Positions 12,009 through 23,644 of a stretch of 64,000 nucleotides of DNA are shown in pieces. The first letter of the stretch is position 1; every line of letters begins with the position of its first letter. The notes below the pieces were generated by a model. It made no database searches. It saw only the letters and a list, made by a program, of their open reading frames with translations, and was not told the DNA's origin. Location of the stretch: the NCBI RefSeq assembly GCF_030272615.1, contig NC_081407.1, positions 318,026,456-318,090,455 on the forward strand, given 5' to 3'. A program made the translations under genes and the position numbers. This DNA is from Cryptomeria japonica (Eukaryota > Streptophyta > Pinopsida > Cupressales > Cupressaceae).

Positions 12009-12527
12009 TCATAATGGATCTCTGGTCTCAGACTGTGGCTTCAAAAGTTCCTCCTTGTTGTTTTCATTGGCAATAAATGCTGCAGTAGTAGCCCCATTGA
12101 GTTGTGCCTGCAGAATGGCATTTTCTCCCTGCAATTTGAGAAGCTGTTGATTGGCAATAGATGTAGAAGGAACAGCCCCATTGAGCTGTGCCTGGAGAAT
12201 GGCCTTTTCTGCCTGCGATTTGGTAAGCTGTTGATGGAGGTTCCAAACAATTCCAGCACACCCATAGACTGGATCTCTTTGCCTGGCTTTGGCTTCATAC
12301 ACCATGCTGTTCACTGCATCTGCTCTCATCTCCATTGGAATTCCTTCAAGCATTTTAATGATATTACTTGCTCCAAATACTCTGTGAGCCTCTATATATC
12401 GCTGTGGCTCATTTGGAGGAAAGAAAGGAGCCAGCACGCAGCTTTCTGTACATCTTCTTCTTAGCAGTTTGCATGATGCGCATGGAGATGATGATGATGA
12501 TGATGGGTGTTCTATTTTTTCCGCCAT
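12009..12527 (-). CDS. LOB-domain (LBD) class I transcription factor
   Basis: The 172-residue protein starts at the ATG at 12527; the frame upstream of it lacks another in-frame ATG. The LOB domain spans about residues 14-115. It has the zinc-finger-like C block CASCKLLRRRCTESC (residues 16-30, CX2CX6CX3C), the GAS block beginning FGASN (51-55), the invariant DPVYGC (85-90), and a C-terminal amphipathic helix with spaced leucines that matches the class I zipper. LBD proteins are plant-specific nuclear DNA-binding factors controlling organ boundaries, lateral roots and secondary growth; which process applies here cannot be told. Residues 103-158 hold a 28-residue tandem duplication. No stop or frameshift breaks it and no intron is needed. 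A serine run (9-14) is coded by a GAT-type trinucleotide repeat on the plus strand. Being intact among decayed repeats suggests a working gene, although expression is not shown. Confidence 0.92.
   Translation of the reverse strand: MAEKIEHPSSSSSSPCASCKLLRRRCTESCVLAPFFPPNEPQRYIEAHRVFGASNIIKMLEGIPMEMRADAVNSMVYEAKARQRDPVYGCAGIVWNLHQQLTKSQAEKAILQAQLNGAVPSTSIANQQLLKLQGENAILQAQLNGATTAAFIANENNKEELLKPQSETRDPL
12054..12221 (-). repeat. 84 bp tandem duplication inside the LBD gene
   Basis: Two 84-base units encode residues 103-130 and 131-158. Each contains AILQAQLNGA followed by a similar ST/A-rich IAN segment. The repeat keeps the reading frame and doubles the leucine-rich tail after the LOB domain. 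Confidence 0.8.
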
Positions 12528-12604
12528 TTTTAAAAGCTCAAAGGTCTGGTGCAACGAAATGCGTATGCCAAATAACTGTAGGTTAAAAGGAGAAAGCTTG
12601 GCGC

Positions 12605-12610
12605 TTTATA
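12605..12610 (-). promoter_or_regulatory. Probable TATA box of the LBD gene
   Basis: TATAAA on the minus strand lies 78 bases upstream of the LBD start codon. That would leave a leader of about 45-50 bases. It is the best-placed TATA match in the upstream region. Confidence 0.55.
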
Positions 12611-12619
12611 CTCCTCCCG

Positions 12620-13008
12620 TTAATTACAGGAGAAATTGTAATGGAGGTCTATATTTTTATTTTATTTATGTAAAATTAAAGAAGGGCCTTTTAAAAGAGG
12701 TTAAAAACGATGGGTCATTAAAGTTAGTTACTTATCAAGGCGGGAGATTAAAAATCTTAGTAATTGTAAAATATTAGAGATAATATTATATATTTAAAAA
12801 GGTTTTGTTAGTAGAAAAATACGGTAGAGACTCAAAAATTTTAACAATATTTGAAAGTCATTTTGAGATAATTAAGAATATACATTTTTTAAAATTTAAA
12901 ATGTTAAAATATTGGTAAATACCTTTCATATCTAGTATATGTGTATATGGTTAAGATTTATGTTCTCCTCACTAACCAAATTTAATTATTTAATAAATTT
13001 TTAAATAT
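12620..13008. other. AT-rich stretch upstream of the LBD gene
   Basis: No open frame or terminal repeat is visible. It holds the distal upstream flank of the LBD gene and ends at the left arm of a large inverted repeat. Confidence 0.4.
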
Positions 13009-13151
13009 TTGAAATCAATTAAATGTAACTTATTTATTAATTTTTATATTGAAATATATCACTTATTTATTAATTATTAGATTAGAATAAACTTAATGAA
13101 AATAAATATAAAATATAAAATATACATTTTTTAACATTACAATTATTTATT
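13009..13151 (+). repeat. Left arm of ~140 bp inverted repeat
   Basis: This AT-rich arm matches the reverse complement of 15077-15215 at roughly 80-85% by eye. The clearest shared block is ATTAGAATAAACTTAAT. Confidence 0.75.
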
Positions 13152-15076
13152 TGAACAAATAGTTTGTACTTAAGACATGATGGGGGAAGCGGGAAGCGTT
13201 GCTGGAGCTAGGGTTTCGGGGGTAGCCGATGGAGGAGAAGATGCGGCGGAGGAAGGAGATGATGGAGATGGGGAGGTGGTCGATCCTGGTGGGGTTGGGG
13301 TCTTGGTGGAGGTCAACCTTTTTGCCAGTGTTGTAGACACTTTGGTGTCTTCTCTGGTCGTTGGGAGGGATATGTCCCGACTCTGCTCCCCGTTGCCCTG
13401 TTTGGCTGATGGGAGAATAATTTTCTCGTTGGTGCTTTCTGTCGTGGGCATTGTGGGCGCGACTAAGACTGTGGATGGTGTCGGGGTTCTTTGCCCTTAC
13501 CTCGATGCTAGTCTTCCTTTCTGTGTTGGCAATGGTGGTCATTGGATCTGCGGGTGCTTGGATCTGGATCTGGGTCAAGCTTTCTTCTGGACCTGGTCGG
13601 CCCGTGAGGTGGAGATCCCTTTGCTGGTCCTATTGCTTCACAATAAGGTTTTGGTGGTGGCTACGGTGGCTTTGTCTGTAGTCTGTGCTCTCCTGGTTGT
13701 GCCTTGGTGTGAGGGGGATGTTTGGGATTCGGGTGGAAGTTTTGTTTTTCTGGAGTCCTTTCTCCTCGTGGGTTGTGTTTTGGCCTTTGGGAATGATCTG
13801 GTGTAGTTGGGGAACTCTGTCTGGGAGGTCCTTGCATCTTTTTGGTGTGATATTTTTGAGTTGTCTCTTGTAGATTGTGAGTGCTTTTATGGATCTATTC
13901 TTTTCAAGAGATTCTCTGGTGTTTCATTGGCTATCTTTCTTCCTTTTGTCTCTGTCTATCTTATTGAGGTGGACCACTCTTCTATAGAGGGAAAGAGTTT
14001 TGGGTAGAGTTTGGTGGGATGGCTCCTGATGGGGGTATTGGATACCTTTATGTTCAAGTTGGATGTGCTCCTGTGATTGTCTCTTTGCTGATGGGTTTCT
14101 TTCCCTCTTCTCCTTTAGAGGTGCAGACATTGGTGAAACTTATTGGCATAGAGTCCTTCTGGTACTGGCCTCTGTTTTTGTTCAAGGTTTTGGGAGCCTT
14201 TTCAAAACCCTTCTTTCCAGCTAAGCATCATGTGAATATTTGTTGGCTGTTGGTCTTTGTTTTGGGGTTATCTGCTTCATTTTCCTTGTGCTTGGTCTCT
14301 TTTCTTCCAGCTCCTATTGAGGTGGTTTCCTTTCTTATTGAGGTGGAGAGGTATCGTGCAGGAAGGCGAGTGTTGGTTAGATGTTGGGTGGTGATGAGTG
14401 CCCTCTTGCTGGTTATGTGAGCCACTTTAAAAGCCATTGTGAAGGTTCGGGAAGCCTTTCAAAATCCCCCTCTTGGCTGTTATTTTTTATTTATTTTATT
14501 GATGTCTGGTTCACGTTCTGGGAGCCTTGTAAAACCCACAAGTAGGTTGGATGCTAGTAGTTTTCAAGGGCCTATCCTAGCCACTTGCTGTTTTGGTTTT
14601 TGGTTAAGGATAGGTTTTGTTTTTGGCAACCTGAGATCTATGTTGCCGGTTAAGGGAGCCTAGGAAAACCCTTCTTTGGCGAGTTCAAAACCTAGGCTGA
14701 TGGTTAGGGGAGCCGTTCAAAACCCTCTGAGTCTTGATCTTGAATGTATGGCTACCTGTTGTAGTCTAGTGCATTTGAAGGTTATGGGTGCCTGGAAAAC
14801 CCATGTTGTCAGTCGAAGGTTAAGGGAGCCTTAGTAAAACCCTTATGTTTGTTTTAGAAGCTAGTCTTTTTTAGTCTCCGTTGTGGTTGGGTTGCTGGTT
14901 TTCTGATGATTATTCCTCTAGGTAGCATTGTTTTTTGGGTTCCAGATCTTGGTAAAATCTAAGGGTTTCGAGTCCCTTCAAAACCTGTTGTATGGGGTTT
15001 CAAGTCTCCTCAAAACTTGTTTATCCTTAATCAAACACATTAGAATTATTTATATTAAAAAATTATTACAATTATA
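13152..15076 (+). mobile_element. GC-richer insert between inverted repeats; possible foldback/MULE-like cargo or LINE remnant
   Basis: Base composition changes sharply from AT-rich flanks to a G-rich segment (13176-13750). From 14190 to 15020 a short unit of the form GGGAGCCT...AAAACCC recurs about nine times. The end (GGTTTCGAGTCCCTTCAAAA, then TTATCCTTAATCAAA) resembles, from memory, the 3' untranslated tails of plant L1-type LINEs. Long frames are open on both strands at 13150-13800 because stops are rare in GC-rich DNA; none has a recognisable domain. It could be a DNA transposon carrying captured DNA, or a truncated LINE lying between chance inverted repeats. Confidence 0.4.
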
Positions 15077-15215
15077 AATAACTGTAATGTTGAAAAATGT
15101 ATATTTTATATTTTTTGGTTTATTTTTATTAAGTTTATTCTAATGTAATGATTAATGAATAAGTGATGTATTTCAATGTAAATGTTAATAAATAATTTAC
15201 ATTTACTTGATTTCA
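15077..15215 (-). repeat. Right arm of ~140 bp inverted repeat
   Basis: Reverse-complement partner of 13009-13151. The arms end near GAAATCAA on both sides. I could not find a clear 8-9 bp target duplication outside them. Confidence 0.75.
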
Positions 15216-17091
15216 ATTACATGTATGTATTTATAAGGACTTAACTTGATTCTTAAGTTATCTTTTTATTTTAACTCAATTTATCCACTTACAAGGACCC
15301 GTCTTAATTATAGACAACACCTCTCTTTAGATATTGTTCTAGAAGTCAAGGTGAATAGGCTTTGGACATCAATTTATTTGCTATTATTTTTGTGTGTAGC
15401 TTCAAATTGGTGAGTATGGTTCAAATCCAAGAAAGGCTAGATTAGCTCTATGGGCACAAAACTAAAGTAGAACATTAGACATGAGTTCAATGATATAAGG
15501 ATGTTCATCTAGCATCTTTTAGGGTTCTAATAAATTGGTAAATTTATCCATGATGAGTTATCAAAAGGGATATTCATCAAGATTAGAGATAAGTATTATT
15601 GTTTTTATTTCTTTAAACTTTGCGCAATTATTTTAGTAGAAATTAATCATCCCCAATTCATTAAATTTAGGATTAATTGATTGATTTTTTTTTTGCCATA
15701 TATTAATTTGAAATATGATCATTTATTTTTCTTTTCATTTTGATAATTCATCCAATCTAACAACCCCATCTAGGTATTGCCCTTATGATTTTATTTATTT
15801 TTTAGATCTAAGACTAAGATTTTTTAAGATTTATATCAATGTCATCTCCCTTGCTTCATTCCTTCATTCATGTTGTAGTGCCCCTCCCCAATTTATATTG
15901 TCTTTTGTACATCAAATGAATATATTAATTTGGCTTAGTCTACTTTATGATGATTTGATGGTATCATGTTATGTACTAACCCTATTTCTTGATTGCATTG
16001 GATATGTTGATGGATCTATATTTGATCTTTATTCATGATGGATCATATTGCTTATGGGATTTTTCTTGACATTATAATTACGCTAACCCTACTCTATGAT
16101 TATGATGACTATGTTGATGCTACGATGTTTGTGATTGTCTTCTAGTGTCTTCGTGATTAGAGACAATGTCATACCACTCATTGCAAGCACGATATGGCGT
16201 TGTGATTCTCTATCATTTTCTTGATCATTGATGATGTATATGCATTATATATATGTTGTATTGTGTTTAGTGGTGGATGCAAGATTGCAGGTACCAGACA
16301 TCGACTCCACCTGGTCTCACAAGTCTGAGCGTGTCTTTATCCCCATGGCAAGTTGTTGGAGATGACATGTGTTTCCCTCTCATTCTCTACACTTAAGTTG
16401 ACACCCTTTTCAATTAGTGTATTAACTTGAGTCGTTGGTCTGCATCATGTGGTATGTTGTTCAACCCTATGTCAAGTTGCCTTGTGAGTTTGTGATTCTT
16501 TATTAATTAATAATTAAGCTATATAGTTTATAAATATCAAATTAAATCAATGGATGACATTAATATCTAATATTAGTGTGTGATTATTATTATTATTGAA
16601 AAATTATTACTCATTAATGTTTATTTTATGGATTTATATTTTATTGGTTATTTGGAATTGTGGAAATTAATTAATCGATTACTACATATAGCCATTGGTG
16701 TAAATCATTAAATAATGGTTAGTACAAATACAATATATTTATACATATTTATTTTCTAGGAGTTTATAATTAATTAATAATTAATTGGTGGAATTATATT
16801 AGTTGAGTATTTATGCTTATTAGTACATACATTTGTTTATTATTTATTTGATTATTTTATATGTATGTGGGAGATATTTATAGTATTGAGTTTAACTTAT
16901 ATTGGCTAGAGCATTTATATGTATCTGTACATTTAATTACTTATTTATTGTTTATCTATTCATTTATTTTTGGCTCATCTATTTATTGGTTATTTATTAT
17001 TTATTTTTATTGGTTTTGATTTATTATTTGAGCTTTTGATTTATTGGATTATTTATTTATTGTTTAATTACTAGATGGGCATTTATGTCTG
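15216..17091. other. AT-rich repeat-derived DNA, no gene
   Basis: There is no convincing coding sequence; a 107-codon open frame at 15715-16038 has no recognisable domain. From about 16500 the sequence is dominated by ATTTATT runs. This is the target in which the LINE inserted, and the same ATTTATT-rich DNA resumes at 31013. Confidence 0.5.
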
Positions 17092-17108
17092 TCTGTACAC
17101 TTATTTAT

Positions 17109-18520
17109 TTTATTTATTTATTTTTTGATTGGTAAAAGGCCGAAGCCAAAGAAATTTTATTAATTAAAAATAATAATTATAACTCTATTCAGTGTGGGCA
17201 CCGATAGGAAAGAATGGAGGGAAGAAAACGTCCGGTCTCGCCCAGATCCATTAAAGGATCAGAATCTAATGTTACAAATAGCTGATACAATATACATGAA
17301 ACCCTGGGTGATTCACATCCAGGTTAAGCTATTTGACAGAAGAAATCATCTGAGGTTTCCCATGCACTGAAATTCGACCCTTTCCTGATAACGAAGTCTC
17401 GATAATGCAACCCCAAAGACAACTCTAACCTTTATTCCTTAGTTCTTATCTTGCAAAAAATTGGTACAAGTCATTCCATTGATCTGCAAAGGACCTTAAC
17501 ACACCTAAAGGCCAAGATCGATGTCAGAATGTCTAAAACATAATGTAGCATGAATGAAATAAACAACATCAAGAAACTTCCTATTTGATTAATGATGTCC
17601 CATTTCCCTCAAAGGGTAAAGCACCCTACAAAAAACCTTCGGACATACCCTACATCCGATCACTTTAAGAGATGTTAGCCCAAAAATATGATGCCAAGCC
17701 TATACCCGTGTAGCAACAATAACCACAGAGCTATAAGAATTGAAAAGAACTTCAAATCCAAAACCCTTCCTGTATCATAGAATAGTTCTAGTATCCTAGC
17801 ACTATTCTGGGGGATGGGGAGTAATTCGGTTAAAGAAGGGCTTTGCAAGGCTTATCATGAAAATCCACCAGGCTAATCCTACAACAAGCATATTTATGAG
17901 AAGTTAGCCCAGAAAACCTCACAACAAGTAGAGACAAACCTTCACAATAAATCTGCAACATCCTTAGAGACTATATGAGATGTTAAAAAGCTCATGTCAT
18001 GCAAAGCTAAAGACCTAGCACCGATTTAAAGGAAGAAGCTCACATAATCTCCATAGAAGCTTACAGTAGCAAATAAGGACAATCATCTTACTGAATCATT
18101 TGATAACTTTTGAAAGAAAGCAAGGCCAAGCTATACTTGGATAAAACCAGACATAAACTACAATACAATCATATAAGAAATTTAACTAATACAACCCCAT
18201 CTTTTGAAATACTATATATATGTTTAATACAAAATGAAATTAAATTTAAATTTTAACAACTTGTTAAAAGCTTGGAATGAGGAAAAACGAGCTATCAGAC
18301 ATCAAGGCCACCAATTTATCTAGGATAAGAAAATTATTATGAGAAAAAATCGATAAACTATATCACAACTATATTCAAAAAACTAAGTCCAACTTTCGAA
18401 GGAATGACCCAGCTAAAGGAAAGGAAGCAGTACTATAGTTTAGAGCAAAATAACTTCCTTAACAGCCATATGTTTGAAAAAAGTATTAACTAGTGTAGGA
18501 CGAAAGAAACCTATAAGCAC
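17109..18520 (-). other. LINE 3' untranslated region
   Basis: No ORF is seen. The region ends in the conserved plant LINE tail (minus-strand AAATTTCTTTGGCTTCGGCC, then an A-rich tail at 17109-17131). Confidence 0.6.
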
Positions 18521-19564
18521 TTAAGAGACTAAAGAAGGCGAGGATATTGAAACAAGATGAGCTCCTCTAACCAGCCTGACCTTTCCCAACCTACTCCTAT
18601 AGGGCCTTTTTTCTAGAGCTGGCTGGTAAATTGGTAGGGGGAAAGCAGGGGAAGGAGGAATTGCCACATCATTCGGAACCACTTCGATATTCTCAGCTTC
18701 TAGATAGATTGCAAACCATCTGTTGCATGTCAGTTTCTTAGCCTGCAATAGCCATTTAAGGAAGAAGAAATTCCTCTGCCTAATGGGGTTGTAGGCTTCA
18801 TAAGCTACAGGGTCTCTATTGACAAAATTGGTTATCTCAGCACCAGATTATTCATCCTGATGAGAATATCATAGTCATGAGGCTTCGGGGCAGTGAGCTC
18901 TTCATCGATATTGACCACCACCCTCTCCAATTCACCAAGCAGTTCCTTCTTGAAGACCTTTTTACAGATTTTCATAACCACATTCTTGTCTATCTCAAAA
19001 TGCATAGCCACTGCTAGGAACATTGCGACAATGTTTGAATTGGCTCTAGTGCAGTCTTCATTCATAATATAGTCATTCCCAAGGGTTTCAAAACCACTCT
19101 GATGACTAGAGGGTTCAGATGGACCGGGATGCCTTTCAATCTCTCCTCCTTGACTTCTCCTATAAAAGCCATTTGCCGCTTGAGCCCTATAAGTCTTAGC
19201 GGCATATCCGTCAGAGTTATTTGAAAAACTTATAAGTTGAAACCCAGACAAAACAAACTTGAATAGAGCTAGAGTTAAATGTATCAATAAATACAACTCA
19301 TCTTACCATAGAGGGATGGTAGATACTGATGGGTGACAGAGATCGGAGGGCCAAGATATGATGAAAGTAATCTCCACGATCACGGTAATTATTACCGCCA
19401 CCTTTACACGAACGAACTAATAAGCAATTGCCTGCAAAATGCAGAAAGGGGGTCACATCAACATCATAAGAATTCCATCCAGTTGGTACTAATCGAGGGG
19501 AGTTACTGACAAGAGATATCTTAAAAAAGGAATCGGCTACCTCTAAAAAATGGCTAAAAGCCAT
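18521..19564 (-). pseudogene. Unidentified open-frame region in the LINE 3' segment
   Basis: Downstream of ORF2 on the same strand, open stretches lie at 19564-19298, 19296-18832 and 18800-18521. A frameshift near 18838 joins the last two (about 250 codons). The segment 19431-19307 is bounded by TTTTGCAG before it and GTAAGATGAG after it, which look like splice acceptor and donor. The protein is mixed globular (FLAVAMHFEIDKNVVMKICK) and ends in a basic Pro-rich tail. I recognise no family. Plant LINEs normally have only two ORFs, so this may be a third ORF, a 3'-transduced fragment of a host gene, or an older inserted sequence. Confidence 0.4.
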
Positions 19565-19611
19565 AGGTAAATATGATCTAAATCATTGCTAAAATTAGAA
19601 TAATAATGTTG

Positions 19612-20111
<500 letters not shown>

Positions 20112-20125
20112 AGAATTATGATGAA

Positions 20126-20220
20126 GATAAAGCTAACTTTTAAAGCACTATAATCTCTTATTCCTATTAGTATATACAATATCTATATGAATATTAATAC
20201 ATTTACAACCATATATACAA

Positions 20221-20276
<56 letters not shown>

Positions 20277-20523
20277 TGTATATATGCATATCCATATATA
20301 CATATGCATACTAATAGAAATAATAGCTTGAAAGGCTCTTAGAGATGATCTTAAGAAAATGAATGAAATTAAGCTTCCCACTAAAAGACCAGAGAGCCAT
20401 AAAATAAAAATTGAGAGCTCAAAGACATGCTAACTAAATTATTCGATCACGAGTTAAAGCCCCGACTAACTAATGAACTACCCATCAACTCCAGCATTAG
20501 CTAATTCATATGCTCTGGAGTTT
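20126..20523 (-). repeat. Tandem duplication copy 2
   Basis: Copy 2 lies next to the intact upstream part of RNase H. It shares GATAAAGCTAA at one border and the TCCAGCATTAGCTA block at the other, with a shorter (TA)n tract at about 20227-20272. The length difference is mostly the microsatellite. Confidence 0.8.
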
Positions 20524-21637
20524 CCTTCTTTGTAAATATGGTTGAAGGTCATTTTCTTGAAATCATTAAGGAGACCAACAACTCTAGATAAGAGCACATT
20601 CAGCTTCTAGTCAGACATAGAACCTTTCCCAAGGCCATTGATAATAATGGCGGAGTCTCCTTCAATGGCCAGTTTTTAGATACCTCTATTTTGACAAAGA
20701 AGGAGACCTTCAATTAGGGCTAATATTTCATCCTTGATGTTGGATTCAAACCCAGTGGGTTTTTCCATCCTAGTCAATTCCCTCCCATCCTCACCATACA
20801 GACAACATCCAATGCCTGCAGGACCTGGATTCCCACGGGAAGCACCATCAAAGTTTAATTTAACCCAACCCTTTTTAGGGGCTTTCCACTTGCAAGCCTT
20901 TCTCAGCTCCTGATTGTTAGAATTACCAATTCCAATAAAGGGAGGGATCCTCAAACCAAACCACCTCCCCCTCATCTTCTCATCCCACTAGGTCATCTCT
21001 GAGAGATTACTAGGAAATTTAGAGGTTCTACTATTTAAAGTCTCCACTATTGAGGCTTCTATTTTATTCACAAGAAGGGTCCACTCCATCTTCTACTCCT
21101 TGAAGAGCCTCCTATTGCATTCCTTCCAGAGTTCCAAGATAACCAAAGAGGGGGCTAGGTTCCAAAGTCCCCCATAAAGGGAATTCTTAAAAAGGATTGG
21201 CCATGCCTGAAACATCCCAAGGATGGTATTGGGAAAGGCAAAGGACCACCCTAATTTGTTGCACAACCACAACCAACACTTAGAGACACAATTGCAATTG
21301 AGAAGGATGTGGTCTTTGTCTTCTTCAGCCTCTTCGTACAAGGGACATCTGCTAGGGCCTGCATAGCTCATCTTTCTAAATCTATCTGTTGTTAAAATAT
21401 TATTTTGGAGATCTAACCATGAGAACAATCCTACCTTTGGTAGACACATCTTGTCCTAGACTAAAGTTGCGGGGATAGAGGTGGGAGAGGAAAGTTGTTG
21501 ACTTAGGAGGAGGTTATAACCATCTTTTGAGGTATACTCTCCTGATTTCAACCCATCCCAGACAAGAGAATTTGACCCTAAGTTGAAGGTGACCCTCCTA
21601 TTCTTAAGGATGTCTTGAAGCAATAATTTCTCCCCAA

Positions 21638-21926
21638 TGTTAGAGTAATCGGGTCTTTACTTGATTAATTAAATGACATTTGTTTAATTAATTAAGTTCC
21701 CCTTTATCTCTTTTACACTTAAGCTAACATTAGGTGCATAATAATTAATTCTTTTATTAATTATTATGTGCAAGCCTAGGGTTTTTCCTTTTAGGGTTTC
21801 TTGACCTATTAGAGGCTAATTCTTTTCTTTATATCATTAATCCTATACACATTTTTGTGAATATAGAGCTCTCATCTTTTTGAACATTTTCTTGTGTATT
21901 TTATTTTTTCTCTGCTGCTTCCTTGC
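21638..21926 (+). repeat. 5' LTR, first part (interrupted)
   Basis: These are the first 289 bp of the 5' LTR. It begins TGTTAGAGTAATC and breaks off in CTTGC, the target duplication of the nested copy. Confidence 0.9.
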
Positions 21927-23551
21927 TATAGGAGTTGAGAAAATACAACACCACAGGAGCCCAAATAATCTCTGCAAGTTGAAAAACCTGTTACAAGGAG
22001 AAGCAATGAAGAAAATCACAGAAGGAAAGAATACACAGGAAAAATATGCTCCAAAAGATGAGAGCTCAATAATCTCCAAAATGTATTGTCAATAATAATC
22101 CTTCTTCATACAATGAAAAAAAAGAACTCAACCTTTAATAGGTCAAGAAACCCTAAAAGGGAAAACCTAGGTTTGCACATAATAATTAATTAAAATAATT
22201 AATTATATGCACCTAATGTTAGCTTAAGTGTAAAAGAGATAAAGGGAACTTAAATAATTAAACAAACAATGTTTAATTAATCAAGTAAATACACAAATAC
22301 TCTAACACCCCCCCTTAAGCTAGACTTAGGGAGAAGCTAAAACCTAGAACAACTACTGAAAGCAATAAAGATGGGTCCCGGCAACAAGGCCTGATCAGGT
22401 ACCCAAATACAATGAAATCTCTATGAACTGGAGAAATAGAGAAAACCACGTGGGAACAAAACTCTACTCCAAAAAGAGATGAAAAAGAATACCACTGAAG
22501 CATGAAGAACCTGCAAACTCTGTTGAAGAATAACTGCTGATCTGAAGAACCTCCACTGAAATAGAACATGACCAGGTAGAGAAGACTGTAATTTGCATGA
22601 GTGCCCTCAAATGACACTACTCGAATCAGGAGGCAAACAAGGCAAAAACAACTGAAATCGAAGATACAGATGGCATGAGAAACCAAAGCCTGAAGAGCTA
22701 ATCAATCGAACCACAAAAGCAATAGAACCAACAGGATAAACCTCCCCATAATGCGGAAGTGGGAGAGGGACAGGAACACTGAAAAGGACAGCCAAAAACA
22801 ACTGCATGATGAAAAACTAAGAACATCAAAGGTGCTGAGACACATCATCATGAGGCGAATGTCGTGGAAGGAACACTCACTAGACAAAGGAAGATGGCAA
22901 ACAACAGGCAAACATCAACCCCCTCATTGCACTTGATCAATAATGCATGTACAACAAGACACAAGATATGCAAGATTCCAAGTAAACAATGCATGATGGC
23001 ACTTTATCTCAATGCGTTTGCATAAATACAAGCTACAATGATAAGAAGACTGGAAATAGAAACGTGAACCAAAATAGAGACATCCTACTCAGAGAAGAGA
23101 TCCCAGGACCTAAAACAACCACGATATCCACCAGAGTGTTGAAAAGCAAAAAAATTAATAAAATATGAAGAACATACAAAACACGGGAAAAATATTCTCA
23201 AAATATGAGAGCTCCAATTCACCAAAAAAGTATTGTGAAAAGATAATACAATGAAAAGAAAAATTAACCTCTAATAGGTCAAGAAAAATATGTTCCAAAA
23301 GATGAGAGCTCAATAATCTCCAAAATGTATTGTCAATAATAATCCTTCTTCATACAATGAAAAGAAAGAACTCAACCTTTAATAGGTCAAGAAACCCTAA
23401 AAGGGAAAACCTAGGTTTGCACATAATAATTAATTAAAATAATTAATTATATGCACCTAATGTTATCTTAAGTGTAAAAGAGATAAAGGGAACTTAAATA
23501 ATTAAACAAACAATGTTTAATTAATCAAGTAAATACCTGAATACTCTAACA
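21927..23551 (-). mobile_element. Reversed sibling copy nested in the LTR of its own family
   Basis: It is flanked by the 5 bp duplication CTTGC (21922-21926 and 23552-23556). One LTR (21927-22307) is complete; the other (about 23284-23551) is truncated and adjoined by a divergent LTR-like fragment (about 23170-23283). The purine tract appears reversed at 22308-22320. The interior matches the 3' half of the host element in opposite orientation. At 1.6 kb it is internally deleted. Confidence 0.85.
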
Positions 23552-23556
23552 CTTGC

Positions 23557-23632
23557 TTCTCCTTGTAGCAGGTTTATTCAGCTTGCAGAGATCATTTGGG
23601 ATCTTGTGGTGTTGTATTTCTCAACTCTCACA
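23557..23632 (+). repeat. 5' LTR, second part
   Basis: These are the last 76 bp of the 5' LTR, ending CAACTCTCACA directly before the PBS. It matches the end of the LTR at 25713-26077. Confidence 0.9.
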
Positions 23633-23644
23633 TGGTATCAGAGC
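23633..23644 (+). other. Primer binding site (tRNA-iMet type)
   Basis: TGGTATCAGAGC lies immediately after the LTR end and confirms the plus orientation. Confidence 0.9.

Noticed and set aside
13177-13806. 209-codon plus-strand open frame
   Set aside because: GC-rich DNA with long frames open on the opposite strand too, no domain and low-complexity Gly/Val/Asp content. Treated as incidental.
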